A stretch of 64,000 nt of DNA from the NCBI GenBank assembly GCA_035610835.1, contig CM069442.1, forward strand, positions 35,380,452 through 35,444,451, written 5' to 3'. The position numbers were made by a program, and so were the translations under genes. The notes beneath the pieces were generated by a model, which made no database searches, was not told where the DNA came from, and saw only the letters and a program-made list of their open reading frames with translations. This DNA comes from Ophiura sarsii. Taxonomy: Eukaryota; Echinodermata; Ophiuroidea; Amphilepidida; Ophiuridae. Of this stretch, positions 1 through 11,759 are shown piece by piece (within the stretch, counting starts at the first letter, position 1; every line of letters begins with the position of its first letter).

Positions 1-439
1 ACCCCGTTCAACAACGACCAAACATATTTACATCATTCAAATGTGAATATCGTTTTGGATAATTAATGAAAACAAGTACAAAACTTGTTTTATTATAGGC
101 TTAATTTGACATAAAAAAATAGCTGCTCTTTAAAAATCGAGAAAAAAAGTTTACGTTTATTATAATTAGGCCCTTATTTGGACATCGTCCGTTCCCCGTA
201 AATGGGCGATCGAACTTCAGAATGGGCTGGGTTATAAAAGGTAAACATGAGAGAAGACACATTATTTCGCAAGTAATTGTGAAATTAAAAATATTTTGTA
301 AATAGCATTTTATTCCCACACCACCTTTAACATTCGGAGAAAAATTAAATCAAGAATGCGTTTAATTTACACAACACATTTTGATACATGTTTATAGAAT
401 ATTTGTACAAAATCAAAACACACCCCTCCGTTTCAATAG
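1..439. other. AT-rich non-coding lead-in
   Basis: No gene is seen here. The stretch is AT-rich with short stop-interrupted frames only. It ends in a pyrimidine-rich run and an AATAG that could serve as the splice acceptor of the exon that follows. Confidence 0.5.
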
Positions 440-593
440 TGGTACGGTCCTGGAGATCAAAGCGAACACATTTCGCCGCGATGATGCAAAAATTGCGATT
501 CTCTTGCGCTCAGGTAGCGACGGTTCGGCTAAAATTCTGGCTTTAGAAGTGAACCTTTACATATGGCCCTCGTCAAGAATATTTTCCTCAGGG
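440..593 (+). CDS. Predicted internal exon, unrecognised small-domain protein
   Basis: A 51-codon open frame follows a possible acceptor (pyrimidine run, then AATAG) and ends at a possible GT donor, with a stop just beyond it. It is richer in G+C than its surroundings and reads like a compact beta-sheet domain: GTVLEIKA, a DDAKIAI stretch, a Ser/Gly turn, then LALEVNLY and SSRIF. The alternation of strands and the D-A-x-I pattern resemble the farnesoic-acid-O-methyltransferase-like domain (PF12248), with a galectin strand as the alternative. Both are inferences from memory of family patterns. No ATG is associated, so flanking exons would be needed. It lies just upstream of the left copy of the large duplication and has no copy in the right half that I can see. 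Confidence 0.35.
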
Positions 594-824
594 GTATAGC
601 TACATTTCGGTATATAAAGCTATTTGCTAACTTAAAGGATTTCATGGCGAAATGCATTTATACGCCGAAAAAATGAACAAATTTGTGCGAACATTTTTGT
701 TTGTTTACAATTTTGCGGTTTCCAAATAAGGTTCGCTATCCTAGTAATTTGCATATGAACAGTGGGTTTATCTCAAATCAACAACGCTTTGTTACTGTAC
801 TTAAGGTATGGGGAGTTGTTGAAT
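594..824. other. Spacer between exon-like frame and duplicated block A
   Basis: No gene is seen. The stretch just before block A (a gttactgtactta...gggagttg motif) also occurs near 51695-51735, ahead of unrelated sequence, so it is an older repeat patch. Confidence 0.4.
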
Positions 825-2175
825 AACAATTCAAGATGTTAAGCAGTCAGAATATCTGGCAGGTGTTTTACACAAATACAACGTTATGATTTGACAAATA
901 TCACACCTGTACATAAAGGGAACGCTTAGGTGAGATCTTTGCTGCAAACACGTTAGGTGTAAATAATAGATGAGCATCGCATCAAGGTGTCAACCATTAT
1001 TACGTACGAACTAAACTTTCCTTGAGGGCAGCTTATACACTGAAAACCCTATTGCGAGTGTGCACAAGTGGTAAGAATATTTACTACATGTTCGTACTGG
1101 ATATGTTAAAGTGGACTAAACTGCTCACAAAAAGTATCGAAACACTTAGAAATGATCCAATATATAACGGATCGAAAGAGTATGCATTAATCGAAGCAAA
1201 TATCCAAGTGTATAATTTTGTTCTGCGTATTTTGACACCTCGATCGATGAGATACGATGTTGCGGAGCGGAGTTATTGTCATTTTAATGATCGTGGGTCC
1301 AGTTTCAAAAGTGACAATCATCCTATAGAAAGAGGTTTGCAAATTAATAAATATATAAAGGCAAAACTGTAAGTTTCAACATAGAGTGAGTGAGAGAGGA
1401 AAAAGGGAGAGGATGGCAAGAGTCAAAAGAAGAAAGAAAATTAGTCGACGTTTCGACTGGATAAAACAGGTCTTTATCATAGAAAAAGGCGGTCTGTATT
1501 TACTTTAAATTATGTTCCAGTAACGCGCAATACTGGTACGCATGCTACAGTGTGATTTGTCCCAGTATCAAACGATACTGGTACATCATTGTGTTCCAGT
1601 ATCGCCCGATACTGGAACAATGACTTTGTACCAGTATCGAGCGATACTGAGTGTTCCAGTATCGTCCGATACGAGTACAGTCCAGAATATGGGACCTAAA
1701 GTTCCCTCGTAGTCTAAGGTACGGGCGTTTTCATGCTCTTTTTTCGGCATCAGCTCATTATTGTAAGTCCAGGAAATGTAGCAGGAACGGAAACCTTTTA
1801 CCATAAGTGTGATTAAACCAAGCTTGGCATAGCTGACCAGGAATGATTTATCATTAATGGAATATAGAACCACTTTTCAACACCAACATGTCGAGTCTGT
1901 GCAACATTATACAATAAACCTAGCGATAACGAAACTCGTTCGATTTGTATGCGCCATACGATACTTGCAACTTGATCCAGCTGAGTCTGGGCAAAATATG
2001 GAATGCAGTGTTTGATTGTAAGAAACTTGTCGCGCAAATTGCAATGAAGCATCAAAAATCAAAATGATTGGGTCAAACCAACCTACAGCAACACATACAA
2101 TATATATAATGCGTCGTTGGTATCCCGCGGGGCACCGAATCCGCTTGATAAAATAGGAATTTCTAAAAACACCAA
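825..2175 (+). repeat. Segmental duplication block A, left copy
   Basis: Collinear with 45180-46335 in the same orientation. Shared landmarks include the AGGTGTTTTACACAAATACA region, the GAGTGAGTGAGAGAGGAAAA purine run, the palindromic array and the stretch ending at the CACCGAATCCGCTTGATAAA motif. The left copy has about 220 bp (roughly 1115-1335) that the right copy lacks. An open frame of 116 codons across this interval has no ATG start and is not preserved in the other copy, so I do not call it a gene. The first 180 bp also recur near 21045-21215. Confidence 0.85.
1513..1676. repeat. Tandem palindrome array (CCAGTATCG-type), left copy
   Basis: Five or so successive inverted repeats of the form CCAGTATCGNNCGATACTGG, each about 20 bp, are separated by roughly 10-20 bp linkers. 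The two central bases vary (aa, cc, ag, tc). The array ends in a boundary motif, gtccagaatatgggacctaaag, shared by all arrays in the window. It is collinear with 45660-45836 and is best read as the body of a palindromic mobile element. Confidence 0.85.
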
Positions 2176-2393
2176 TTTCCAATTGTGCCTCATAAGAGCT
2201 ATGTTTATTGCCTGGGGAAACAATGTCTTTAATCGAACGTCAAGTTTCGTGCAAAATTAGACGACTAAGGTTTGTCAGGATAAGGTAAGTATGTAAATCA
2301 ATGAGCCCAAAATGTTCTCATTTTTCGGAATTGAATTGCACAATTTTACACATTGATATACCACAATAGACCAAAATGCGAGTCAGTCATTTA

Positions 2394-2843
2394 CGAGGGG
2401 GTATCAAAGAGTTCTTAACATCACCCAGAAGTGAAGGAGTCAGAAACTTTTTTTTGTTATGTGGCCCTTGAGACATCTTTAAAAAGTCCCTGTGCAAAGT
2501 CACACATCTCTCCCACTATTTATTACCTGTCCACAGACCGCCATTGTAGAGATCCGCAGATTGACCGCCATTGATTGATCCTACATGACCTTTGACCCTT
2601 TCTGTCAACACTTTTAACCATTTATTGCTGTGTTTTTTTGGAATAACGCAATCTGAGGATCAATCAATGTCGGTCAATCTGAGGAGCTCTACAATGGCGG
2701 TCTGTGGACAGGTAATAAATAGTGGTAGATATGTGTACTTGGCACAGTGACTTTTTAAAGATGTCTGAAGGGTCACATAACAAACGAAAGTTATTGACTC
2801 CTTCACTTCTGGGTGATTTCAAGAACTTTTTGATACCCCATCG
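2394..2843. mobile_element. Fold-back Tc1/mariner-type MITE (long inverted repeats)
   Basis: The first and last ~190 bp are inverted copies of each other, starting CGAGGGGGTATCAAAGAGTT on the left. The matching right end carries the reverse of ACCCAGAAGTGAAGGAGTCA. The element is flanked by TA on both sides, the target site of Tc1/mariner transposons. The short centre has no open frame, so it is non-autonomous. It sits exactly where the left and right copies of the large duplication diverge, so it probably inserted or expanded after duplication. Confidence 0.85.
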
Positions 2844-2845
2844 TA

Positions 2846-3650
2846 TTTGATTGTGTTAACTTTTCTCAATCTACAGATATGTTTTATCAACAACGAACAC
2901 TGAAAATCGTGCATGTTCCACTTTTAGAAGAAAAAAAACGGTTTTTGTGGAATGTATCATTTTCATCATTCAAAATTTTGTATTTGAATTTGGTGTTTAT
3001 ACGGGCTTCAAGATGACTAAATAACCTTTCATATGCTGTTTGTTTTGTAGAATTTTACTTGAGTCTCTCCAAAGATATGCTTGTTAAACCACGAGAAAAC
3101 AAGATCAAAGTTGTGCCGGTTTGATGACAGAAATCATCCATGTGTAAAAATTGCTAACATGTTTAATTCTTTGAAGCATTTCTTCATAAAAATTATTTTC
3201 TGATAGGATAAAGCAAATGAGACCAAACAAACAGCATTTGAAAGGTAATTCAGTCATCTTGAAGCTCATATGAACATCATTTAGTAAATATTCATTATTA
3301 AATGAACAAAATGACTCGTTCAACGATTATCTTTTTGCCCGATCAACCATATCGTTGGTTTGGAAAGAGAAATTTGAATCAAATAAACGGCATTTGAAAG
3401 CCAACTAAATTATCTTTCAAATTATATAAAGAATACATCAAAATACTAAGTCATCAGTATGGTCAATGGGCGTGGAATACGTGCTCCTTTATATAGGGAC
3501 ACCCTGTATGTTGCCATACGTATCGGCCAGCCAGACGGAAATGTTAATACTGAAAATGGAAATCAATGAATGATATCTGATTATATTACAGCATTATCAT
3601 GTATGAATAAGATAGTAAGCAATATTTACTGTGAATTATTTTAAAACAAA
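2846..3650 (+). repeat. Segmental duplication block B, left copy
   Basis: Collinear with 46549-47277 plus 48159-48228. It contains an internal inverted repeat (about 3003-3055 against 3215-3273, both carrying CTTCAAGATGACT) and a sequence resembling a transposon end, GGGACACCCTGTATG, near 3497. The same end-like sequence, preceded by an AAATAAACGGCAT motif, occurs at 47205 and in diverged form near 56340, so part of this block is an old transposon. An antisense frame of 72 codons is shared by both copies but falls in the inverted repeat and is rejected as coding. Confidence 0.8.
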
Positions 3651-4845
3651 TAGTTGCAGGGTATTAACACGACCATTTTCGTGATTTTTTTTATTTTAAT
3701 ATTCTCTTTATCTTTAATAGCGTTCACATCATTACACATTTGAAAAGCGACAGCAAACCCATTATGCAGAAAAGACAATGTTGGAGATAATTTCGGTTAT
3801 GAAAGAAGAAAAAAATTGCACCTTTATTGCTATAGCAGTAGGTATTCAGTCTTAACAGGCTACCAGTGGCAGCTCATGCTAAAATGTTAAAATGTGATGT
3901 AATAGTTAAATACCAATTATTTATCATAATGAAATCCCCACACATTACTCTGTGACATTTTCAACAGCCGGCAAGTTTCAGAACAACTTGCATTTAACTT
4001 CTTCTTTCCCCATTTATTTCAGGCAGTGAAACCAGTGCTACACTATACTAGTAATTCAACCGAATACGTGCTTGACTGACAGTATCATTTTCATTTTTCT
4101 ATCATATGTATTTTCTGCTAATGCAATTTCCTTCAAATGCCAAAGGCTACGAATGGTCTAGAGAAGACTGCCACCTGTGAGACAAAAGCAAAATTCGCAA
4201 CTAACATGCTGGGCTTTATGCAATTCACTTGAAAGAACTCTCCCGTAATGTCTTACTTATTGAAGGGTTGTCGATCTTAGCAATACGATAGTTGGAGAGT
4301 AACAGTTAACATTGTCACAGCGCTTATATAAACATACAGTATATTGTATATAACTGGCAGAACAAGTAATACTTTACTTAGCGACTATTTTGCTCAAATG
4401 GCGAATTCAAACTAAATGCACGTTGTGGTTTTCCCTCTGAATTGTGTGTTTGCTTTCGTTGCCCTGCTACTGGAGGATATGGCAAATTGACCAAAGGTCA
4501 GTAGTATCTTAAATAGCGGTCTGCATTAGTACGTGTGATTTCATCTTGTAAGTAGGCAGTCAACGTCACGGTTTATTGAATCATGACAACACGCACATTG
4601 ACTCTGGTCACCGAAGTCATCAATTATAGAGGCCTCTGAATCGCCAATGTTTCTGGCCCGAGGCAAATACATATGGTTATTTTGAGATGGGTATGGTTTT
4701 GATTTTTGTCCCGATATCATTTACATATGTTAGCCACATAACAGTATAACATACAAGAGTTTAAAATCGAAATTTGAAATGTTTTCACGATATGTTTCAA
4801 ATTATACCGACGATAGAAAATGTAGTTGATCTATATTCTAAAAAA
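3625..4845 (+). repeat. Segmental duplication block C, left copy
   Basis: Collinear with 53220-54810, starting at GTGAATTATTTTAAAA. Two sub-parts are older repeats found elsewhere: 4095-4265 is like 13810-13990, 37255-37430 and 54245-54420 (shared motif TTACTGATTGAAGG and relatives), and 4520-4640 is like 14290-14430 and 54640-54745 (shared GTGTGATTNCATCTTNTAAGT). No open frame is preserved between copies. Confidence 0.8.
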
Positions 4846-4849
4846 AAGA

Positions 4850-5250
4850 GAAATTGGTGACATCTAGATGAGACAATTGAACACGGGGAGATGAGCTTAC
4901 GTTTTAACAGTGCGTCCGACCTTAAAAATGCGGGGTTTGCTCCATATCGCGCACTTCAGTGCATCTTTGGCGCCTTTCCTGCGTTTAAGCCGGCGCCGCG
5001 ACGCTTACGCATGATGTATTCATCACATGGGATTGGCTGGAATGTTTGTGGGTTATTCGATCCAAGCAGGGGTAAAAGTTGTCAAATGTGGACAATAAAA
5101 TGTACTTATTACTTTGATAAATGACTTAAGTATGATTGTTAAAGATTATTTTTTGCGTAGAACACCTCCGCCTGCGGCGTCGTTGTTCTACTTAAAAATA
5201 ATACTATCGTCCGCATTTATATCAGACAATATAACACGGGTACGGTTTAA
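4850..5250. other. Left-specific insert with GC-rich core
   Basis: This stretch has no counterpart between blocks C and D on the right, where unrelated DNA stands instead. A 77-codon ATG frame (4891-5124) spans a GC-rich core with GCCGGCGCCGCGACGC. It matches no family I know, and an AATAAA overlaps its end. A hairpin-like GTAGAACACCTCCGCC...GTTCTAC follows near 5157. It could be a SINE-like or other short insertion rather than a gene. Confidence 0.35.
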
Positions 5251-6820
5251 AAACAATAGCTTTATTCTCTAATAATGGTACTGAAAAATAATAATAGTAC
5301 GACTGGTTTATAATTATTAAAGTAATCTTGTTAGCAAAACGTTCTACAGAGCGTTCTATTATTCTGACTCATAAGTGACTACAAAGGACAGTATTGTAAA
5401 CAAAGACAATAACTTAAAAAACGGGAAAATGACCACATTACGACCGGTTGACTAAGTGTTCATTAGCAGTACCTTGAAAAGATTCATACGGTATATACTT
5501 TAACGGTCTTACAAGGTAATGCAAGATGTGGGAAATCAACATAATTACTTCTAAAACGCGAATAATTTATTGAATATATACGTAGTTCGAACACCCACAA
5601 TATGTAAATGACCAGATTAATATTTTAAATCACTTAAACACATAACCGCGCCAACTCTCTGCTGGAAATATCAGCAAGGGTTGTTGAGCCATAAATTCAT
5701 GGAATATTAAATTAGATAGATGACACAATAGCCGTTACTAAAATAAGGGTAATTAGCCTGAGTTACAGGCCGTGTTACTTTGAACAAATCCAACCTTGAC
5801 TTGCTTTGTCCTAACAGCCTGTTTTACCTTGTGTGGTTCGCTAGTGGGGAACTAAGAGAATGTGGTTACACCTTTAAAGCAGATTGAAGCAGATTTCAAA
5901 GATGCATATCATTGATGATTAATAAAAATGTACAGATTGCATTATAATACATACCAAACTTCCTTACGACATCAGGAGCAAACAAGTCAATGGCAGTTAA
6001 TCTACCCAGTGTATAGTTTCCGGGATGTCGGGCGAAATAGGTAAAATTTCAACATTGTCCTCAAATTCTTTATTCCCGGGTCAGATGCTCCGATTTTAAT
6101 AACAATGATCTCAAATTGTTATGATAGCTACAGCAAGTCATAAGAAGAATAGGCTGATAGTCAGCGTCTAGAACTTATTCAGTAATAGGTCAGAAAGCTA
6201 TACGGCTAATGTGAAGGTGGGTCAAAGGTAATGACCTTTAATCTAATGAACCTATTGAAACTAAAAATACTTAACTTGTTAGATATGACACATTTATGGC
6301 TTGTTGTATCCAACATACCAATTTGAGACCATTCTCATTAAAATCGGAGCATTTGAGAATTTGACCCCTGTACAAAGAATTTGAGGAAACTATTGACCGT
6401 TGACCTATTTTGCCATATACTTAAACTAAACATCGGGTGGATATACAACCATTGACTTTTTTTTTGCTCCTTGGATATTGCAGTTTGATATTACAGTATT
6501 TTTGCAATTTGACCCTATATGACCTTTGACCTCTGAGCTGCACAATTGAACAGTCTCGCAAGCAATAACATTTTCAAGTAAGTTGGTACCTACCTTGAAA
6601 TGTCATGGTAAGCAAGTTTTCATTAACCATCCGGTTTTTTTAATTGTTATTTATCTGTAAAAGAAATACTCGTATGCACTACATACTGCTGCAAAATCGA
6701 CATTGAGATAATCTAAACTCACAAACCCCTGAGACCAACATCATGTTCATGATTGTATGTGTATACATCGCAGTTTGACGGCATGTTAAAACTCAGCAGA
6801 ATTTAATTAATGCATTCAGC
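5250..6820 (+). repeat. Segmental duplication block D, left copy
   Basis: Collinear with 59370-61510. Shared landmarks are AATAATAATAGTACGACTGG, the GATGTGGGAAATCAAC motif, TTGATGATTAATAAAAATG and AACATCGGGTGGATATACAA. The right copy carries a 396-bp palindromic element (60638-61033) that is absent here. No conserved coding frame is seen. Confidence 0.85.
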
Positions 6821-7580
6821 AGTATGCAGTAAAGGGATTTATGCATAGGGTGTACATAACTTTTAGGTGACCACGTGCTGACATGAGAGCCTTTACATAC
6901 AGGCACCATCTAAAACCATGTACTAAGTCTAAATCACCTGATTGGATTAGCGTGTATAGTTACTCAAGTTTTGGGCAATCTGGAATCAGGTTTAATAATA
7001 GTTGTGACAATGCTGATAATGATACAAGGACAACAAAGAGCACTTTAAAACAAAACTGTTATGATATTATGATAAAAATACTTAGGATTGAAATGTTTAT
7101 GGTTGTGCACTCTGGGGGCACTATATTTATAATTTAATATTTTGGCATTCATGCTCTGTTGCATTTAGTCCTATATTATAATGAATATCTCTCAAATATG
7201 ACCTTTGCTGTGTTCCCTCGGAGAGGGTAAGCTTCATTGTTTGATCTGGGATCTGGTTCTGGCTAATCAATGGCATATTTATATTAAATCAGTTACTGTT
7301 ATTGTTATAGTCTCTTAAAGAGAAATATGACATTTAAAACGGTTATATTCGACCTTATTTATCTTGGCAAAATGATCAGCACTAAGACAGTATTTTGCTG
7401 GTTTTTTATTTGACAAGTACAGCCAGTACTCAGATTAATTTATTATGAATTTGTAGCTGAGATTCAAAACTATAGTTATGGAATATTTAAAATGTGTAAG
7501 GTAGGAGATAGGACACATTGAATGACCCTCGTAGATAAGTTCTTTGTGTACCCCTCCCTCCGTAGATAAGTTCTTTGTGT

Positions 7581-7619
<39 letters not shown>

Positions 7620-8689
7620 TGAAAATATTGTCGAATTCCTTCAATTTGTAAAAGTAATTGGTTTTACAAACGAATTGTTTGGGTTTTTTAATGATAATGG
7701 AAATGCGAAAATGGGTCGGTCGGGCCCGTATAGATAGAACAGGGCTTTTTTGTTGCCTTACTGAATTAATTTTTTGCGCAGGTGCATGTGTTCTTTTTTA
7801 AATCGTAATTGAAATTCATTTTTCGAAATGGTCAACGCGAAAAGGTATAACACGGATTTATATTTATCTTGTCCGTAGTTGTACAGCGAAAGCCGTCTTT
7901 CTATACTATATAATGTAGTGCCACTTCAACTCCATTATGGCATTTTAAACCTGTTTGTGTTTCAACCGGTTAAGTTGTAAGCAAAGCGGACGCTTCTGGC
8001 TTCTGACTGTGAATGTGTTGATCAAAGAAACAATTTCATGATTTGAATATCGTAATGTCTATTTAACCGACATTTTCGTGACGGCGCATTTGTTCTGTGG
8101 CATACTCTAAAACTCAATGAGCCATATGTATGCACATTTCATTAAGGATAACTCTTTCAATTAAGTTGATTTGAATTAAAAGCTACTAAGTATATTCGAC
8201 TTCCAAATTAGTTATTTAAAGCACTTGATTGAAATACATGACCATTAACAGCAATTAAGAATATTTCTCACTTGCGAGATTTACAACTGCTACTTTTTCC
8301 TTTAGGAAATATCAATTAAATATTCAAATATTCGGTGAGACTGCAGTGGCATTTCGGGGTTTGATAACGTGACATGCAGTTTGGTACAATAAATAACATA
8401 GGTTCAATATGATTGGTGCACGTAAGTAATCGACGGAAACTCTAAAATTGCTTGGGGTTATGTATGTGCTACGCATTTTAATTATATACCAGCTACACTC
8501 GGCACCTCCCTTCTCCTATACTATTTTCCCTATACCCGATGGCTTTAAATTTATGAATTTTACTAAATTTTACTAGATGCATACTGTCGATTAGTTCTAG
8601 CATATCAATTTAACATCATATCATCATCAATATCAACATCATATATAAATAACTGTCAACAAGAGATAAAACTGCTCGCATAATATACT
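6821..8689. other. Non-coding stretch with transposon-end fragment
   Basis: No gene is supported. An 84-codon frame at 6883-7137 looks random. From about 7417 to 7533 there is a fragment ending in GAATGACCCTCGTA, homologous to 48350-48492 and similar to the ends of the 42920-44287 element. A 27-bp unit (cgtagataagttctttgtgta) is repeated at 7530 and 7561, immediately before the poly-C run. A GGTCGGTCGGGCCCGTA motif near 7713 recurs near 16910, 31750 and 57185. Confidence 0.45.
7582..7618 (+). repeat. Poly-C tract, 37 bases
   Basis: An uninterrupted run of 37 C directly follows a duplicated 27-bp unit. It produces a spurious poly-glycine frame on the minus strand. Such a run is prone to length error in sequencing. 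Confidence 0.95.
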
Positions 8690-9500
8690 CCCTTTTGACT
8701 TATTAGTTTTGATGTGTAGCGCAAAATAGCCACTGCTCGCTCACAACAGTATTTAAAAAGGAGCATATGCATTATGATATTTATAATGCGTTATTGGCTA
8801 ATTCAGTGTCATAATCAATCAGTGCTTAAAAACAATGAGATATACTCGTGCACATTGTTAACGTATTAAGAGCACGTTTTGTCTTATGTTGTGTCCGCGT
8901 TATGATGTAATTGATTGTCAGATGATTATACTGTGTGGCTCAATTGTTTTCTTTAGGATTACTATAGTCACTTCCAAGGCAAACAATATCCTCTGACCTA
9001 CACAGGGCTCACTTAATCTCATTGCGCCGTGCCAAAAAATAAAACATCTCCACCAAAGAAATGCGCTCTGGACATAAATATACACTCGGGATGGTGCTTT
9101 TGATGCATAATTCACATCGTAACATTGGACTTCACGATGCGCATATGGAAACACGTGACAGTGTTATTTCTAGGAGCTATGTAAGAGTTAAAAGGTTAAA
9201 AAACTGATCGAAGTGTATGTCCAAGTTTTGGACGTTTAAATGCTTTTACTATGCAACCTTGAACTTGTCCACCATTGGCCCATGCCCCCCCCCCCCCCCC
9301 CCCCAAAACGAAACCCTACACGAAGAATATTCTCATTATGCATTCATCTCAGTTTTGAGACGGAGCGCTAATACTAGAATATGGTCGGTTAAAGTCAATA
9401 GACCTTTTGTCTTTATTTTGAGCTGGGTTGCATTGATCACCGGGTTGATAGCGGTCTCTGGAAGGACACCCTTAATAGGTGTGTATATTTTCTGTTGGAT
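8690..9500 (+). repeat. Older paralogous block (matches 35.7-36.4 kb)
   Basis: The interval 8930-9160 matches 35690-35920 (shared GATGCTTTTGATGCATAATT), and 9290-9440 matches 36280-36400 (shared CGCTAGTG/CGCTAATA and GTAGACCTTTT/AATAGACCTTTT). The first 80 bp (TGTAGCGCAAAATAGCCACTGCTCGCTCAC) also match 41640-41710 and 50665-50735. The 96-codon frame at 9217-9507 crosses the poly-C run and is not kept in the copy, so it is not called. A C20 tract lies at 9285-9304. Confidence 0.7.
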
Positions 9501-10035
9501 ATTTTAATTAGCTAGAAAAAAGAGAAGACTAGGATTACCATTCCAATTCAATTATTTATCTATAATAATTCAATCTTAAATAATAATCTAAGCAACGAAA
9601 AATGGTTTCCGTGCATGGAGATGTGATCGCCTGCTTTGCTCAGCCGACGAATGATGATGAAGATGTTATTCAACTGATTTTAGTCCGATCATTTAAATGG
9701 GTCACAAAATATAAAGGTATTCAGTAAAGGGTCAGGCAATATTACACTAGACAAAAGTGAAATAATATGTGACGCGATCAAGCGGAATGAGTCGTGGATT
9801 TTGAGTTATACACATTTTTAAGTTTTACTTTGATTTCAAACATTGGTAAATTATTTGTAAAACTTAAAAAAACCTAGAAGTTTAATTTTAGTGGGGTTTG
9901 GACCATACCGTAGCATTTTCTACCTGCTTTGTTTCAATAGATGGACAGATATCCAAATTAAAAACTGCCGACATGTGACTCATTTTGGATTGATCACGTC
10001 ACAAAGTAATGTTTTTGATTCTATATGTACTATTA

Positions 10036-11040
10036 AATTCAGTTAAATGGGACAGAGTTCCAGATTTAAACTGGTATTAAATTCATCACCATTGCCCTTG
10101 GTTAGGCTCCTTTTTCTCTCCTCATTGTTTTTTTTACTCTAGTTATGAATTGTGAATTTTTATCTTTTAGTCAAGTGAGGGCAGCATTTGCATGGCCTGT
10201 GGCATCTGGGCTACTTGATGGTTATTCTAATTTTATTCATGAGGTCATAAGTTCATCTTGCTTGATTGCATGACAACAAATGTGTGTTGTTCCTTTTCTT
10301 TGTGTGGATTTATTATAATACACAGGTTTGAATTTGTCCATCCTAAATCTGATCTATCTTGTAAATTTTATTCCCACCCACCCACTTACCATTAGTTGCA
10401 TGTAGGGTGATATGGGTGATATGTCATGATTAATAACTGCATTAAAATAAAGTCTTGTAACATTTCTCATTCATGCCACGAAGGGAAATGCGCGCTGCCG
10501 GGACATTTTCGCACCTTGCAGTTCACTATGTTGATTATGATATTTCATAAATAGCCCGCAGGCTCAATTGCTTGTCACATATGTCGCCTATATAATGCAT
10601 GGCCAATGGTGTGCTGGCGATACAGATTTCGCGATTGGCAGCTTAGTAGACAAATCAAAGATTTATTAGCCATCCACCAGGCTAAAATGGTTGGCACACC
10701 GCCTTCCCATTATTTTACGAGGGGAATGGTGCTCTGTAGATACAGATTTCGCGATTTACAGTAGGTCGATCATAACATGTTGTTATGAAAGTTTACGCTA
10801 CAAACGATAGCAGCTTAATTATAGTTCAATTATGAGGCCTCTTTTTTGGGACAGAGGTCTTCTAAAGGGGGAGGGGGGAGGTGCGTTCTAGCCATACTTA
10901 TTTCGATGTAAATTGCGCACCTCACCAAACTGGGCATTCCTGTTGTATATTATTGTCATACCTTGGGTGAATAAATCCACGTTATTTGCATTTCTGTCTT
11001 GCTCGGTATTGTTTTGTAATTGTGTATGAATTTAAAGCGA
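10036..11040. other. About 1 kb present only in the left copy
   Basis: The right copy joins directly across this interval (62400 region). It holds a direct repeat of about 40 bp around GATACAGATTTCGCGATT (near 10620 and 10740) and a TCCTTTTTCTCTCC pyrimidine run. It has no open frame of note and may be an insertion whose ends I cannot define. Confidence 0.5.
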
Positions 11041-11650
11041 AATTGAACGTAATAAAGTAAAGTGATATCATATAAATACGCAATTTCAAGCAATTTCCGT
11101 TACGCAAATACTTGCCCACAATTACATGTACAACTAGTAGTAGCAGACTGTTTTACTTTTTTTCAGAATCTATAACAATATTTATACGTTTTGATTATGT
11201 TTGCCAGTGGTTAACCATGACTTGAGGAAATCGTACGATGTTTGCAAGATTGCCGCAAGTTTATTGTCCGCGTCCATTACCTACCATATAGGAATAAGGA
11301 ATTAGGTTGTCTCAGTGGTTCCGATCGGTTTTCTAACTAGTTATTAGACTTTCATGAGTTTCACGGTAGTGATTGAAGATGGCTCAATTCAATTGTGAAT
11401 TCAGCATTGTCTGACTCGGCTTTAAACTCGGAAAATAGTAGGTATTTTAGCGCTTCCGACGTTATAATACCTACAATAATGAACATTTACCAGGTTTAGT
11501 ATGCTTCAGCGAGGATTCTAGATCAATTTATCTGCTTAACCAGGGGCGTAGCTAGAGGGGGCAAGGGAGCGTTTGGCCCGCTGACCCACCCCTTACCAGA
11601 TGGTTTACCTCCTGATGCCCCAAATAAAATGACAAACTCTATGTATATTA

Positions 11651-11759
11651 GGGAGCAAATCAAAACTCGACCGCGCGGTTTAGAATAGAAACCGGCTGCA
11701 ACCTCACGGAACTGCACGGAACCGGCGGTTGCCGGGCGGTCGAGTTTTGATGTGCTCCC
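11651..11759. mobile_element. 109-bp Harbinger-like MITE with TTA target duplication
   Basis: Near-perfect inverted ends of about 22 bp (GGGAGCAAATCAAAACTCGA and its complement, one or two mismatches) are flanked by TTA on both sides. The right copy of the duplication has the uninterrupted TATATTAACAAA empty site near 63000. The 3-bp TTA target duplication is the hallmark of PIF/Harbinger elements. The interior is GC-rich with no coding capacity. Confidence 0.9.

Noticed and set aside
1022..1372. 116-codon plus-strand frame in block A
   Set aside because: It starts at TTG, has no recognisable motif, and most of it falls in the ~220 bp absent from the right copy of the duplication.
1513..1676. 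Possible CRISPR array or transcription terminators in the palindromic array
   Set aside because: There is no regular spacer length, no leader and no cas genes, in a eukaryotic context; fixed termini and an empty site indicate a mobile element.
3105..3323. 72-codon minus frame also present at 46800-47018
   Set aside because: Conserved in both copies only because the DNA is duplicated. It covers an internal inverted repeat near a transposon end and shows no excess of silent changes.
7435..7644. Poly-glycine protein on the minus strand
   Set aside because: It is the translation of a C37 tract.
9217..9507. 96-codon plus frame with a poly-proline run
   Set aside because: It crosses a C20 tract, starts at ATG in a non-conserved place, and is not maintained in the 36.3 kb or 61.7 kb copies.
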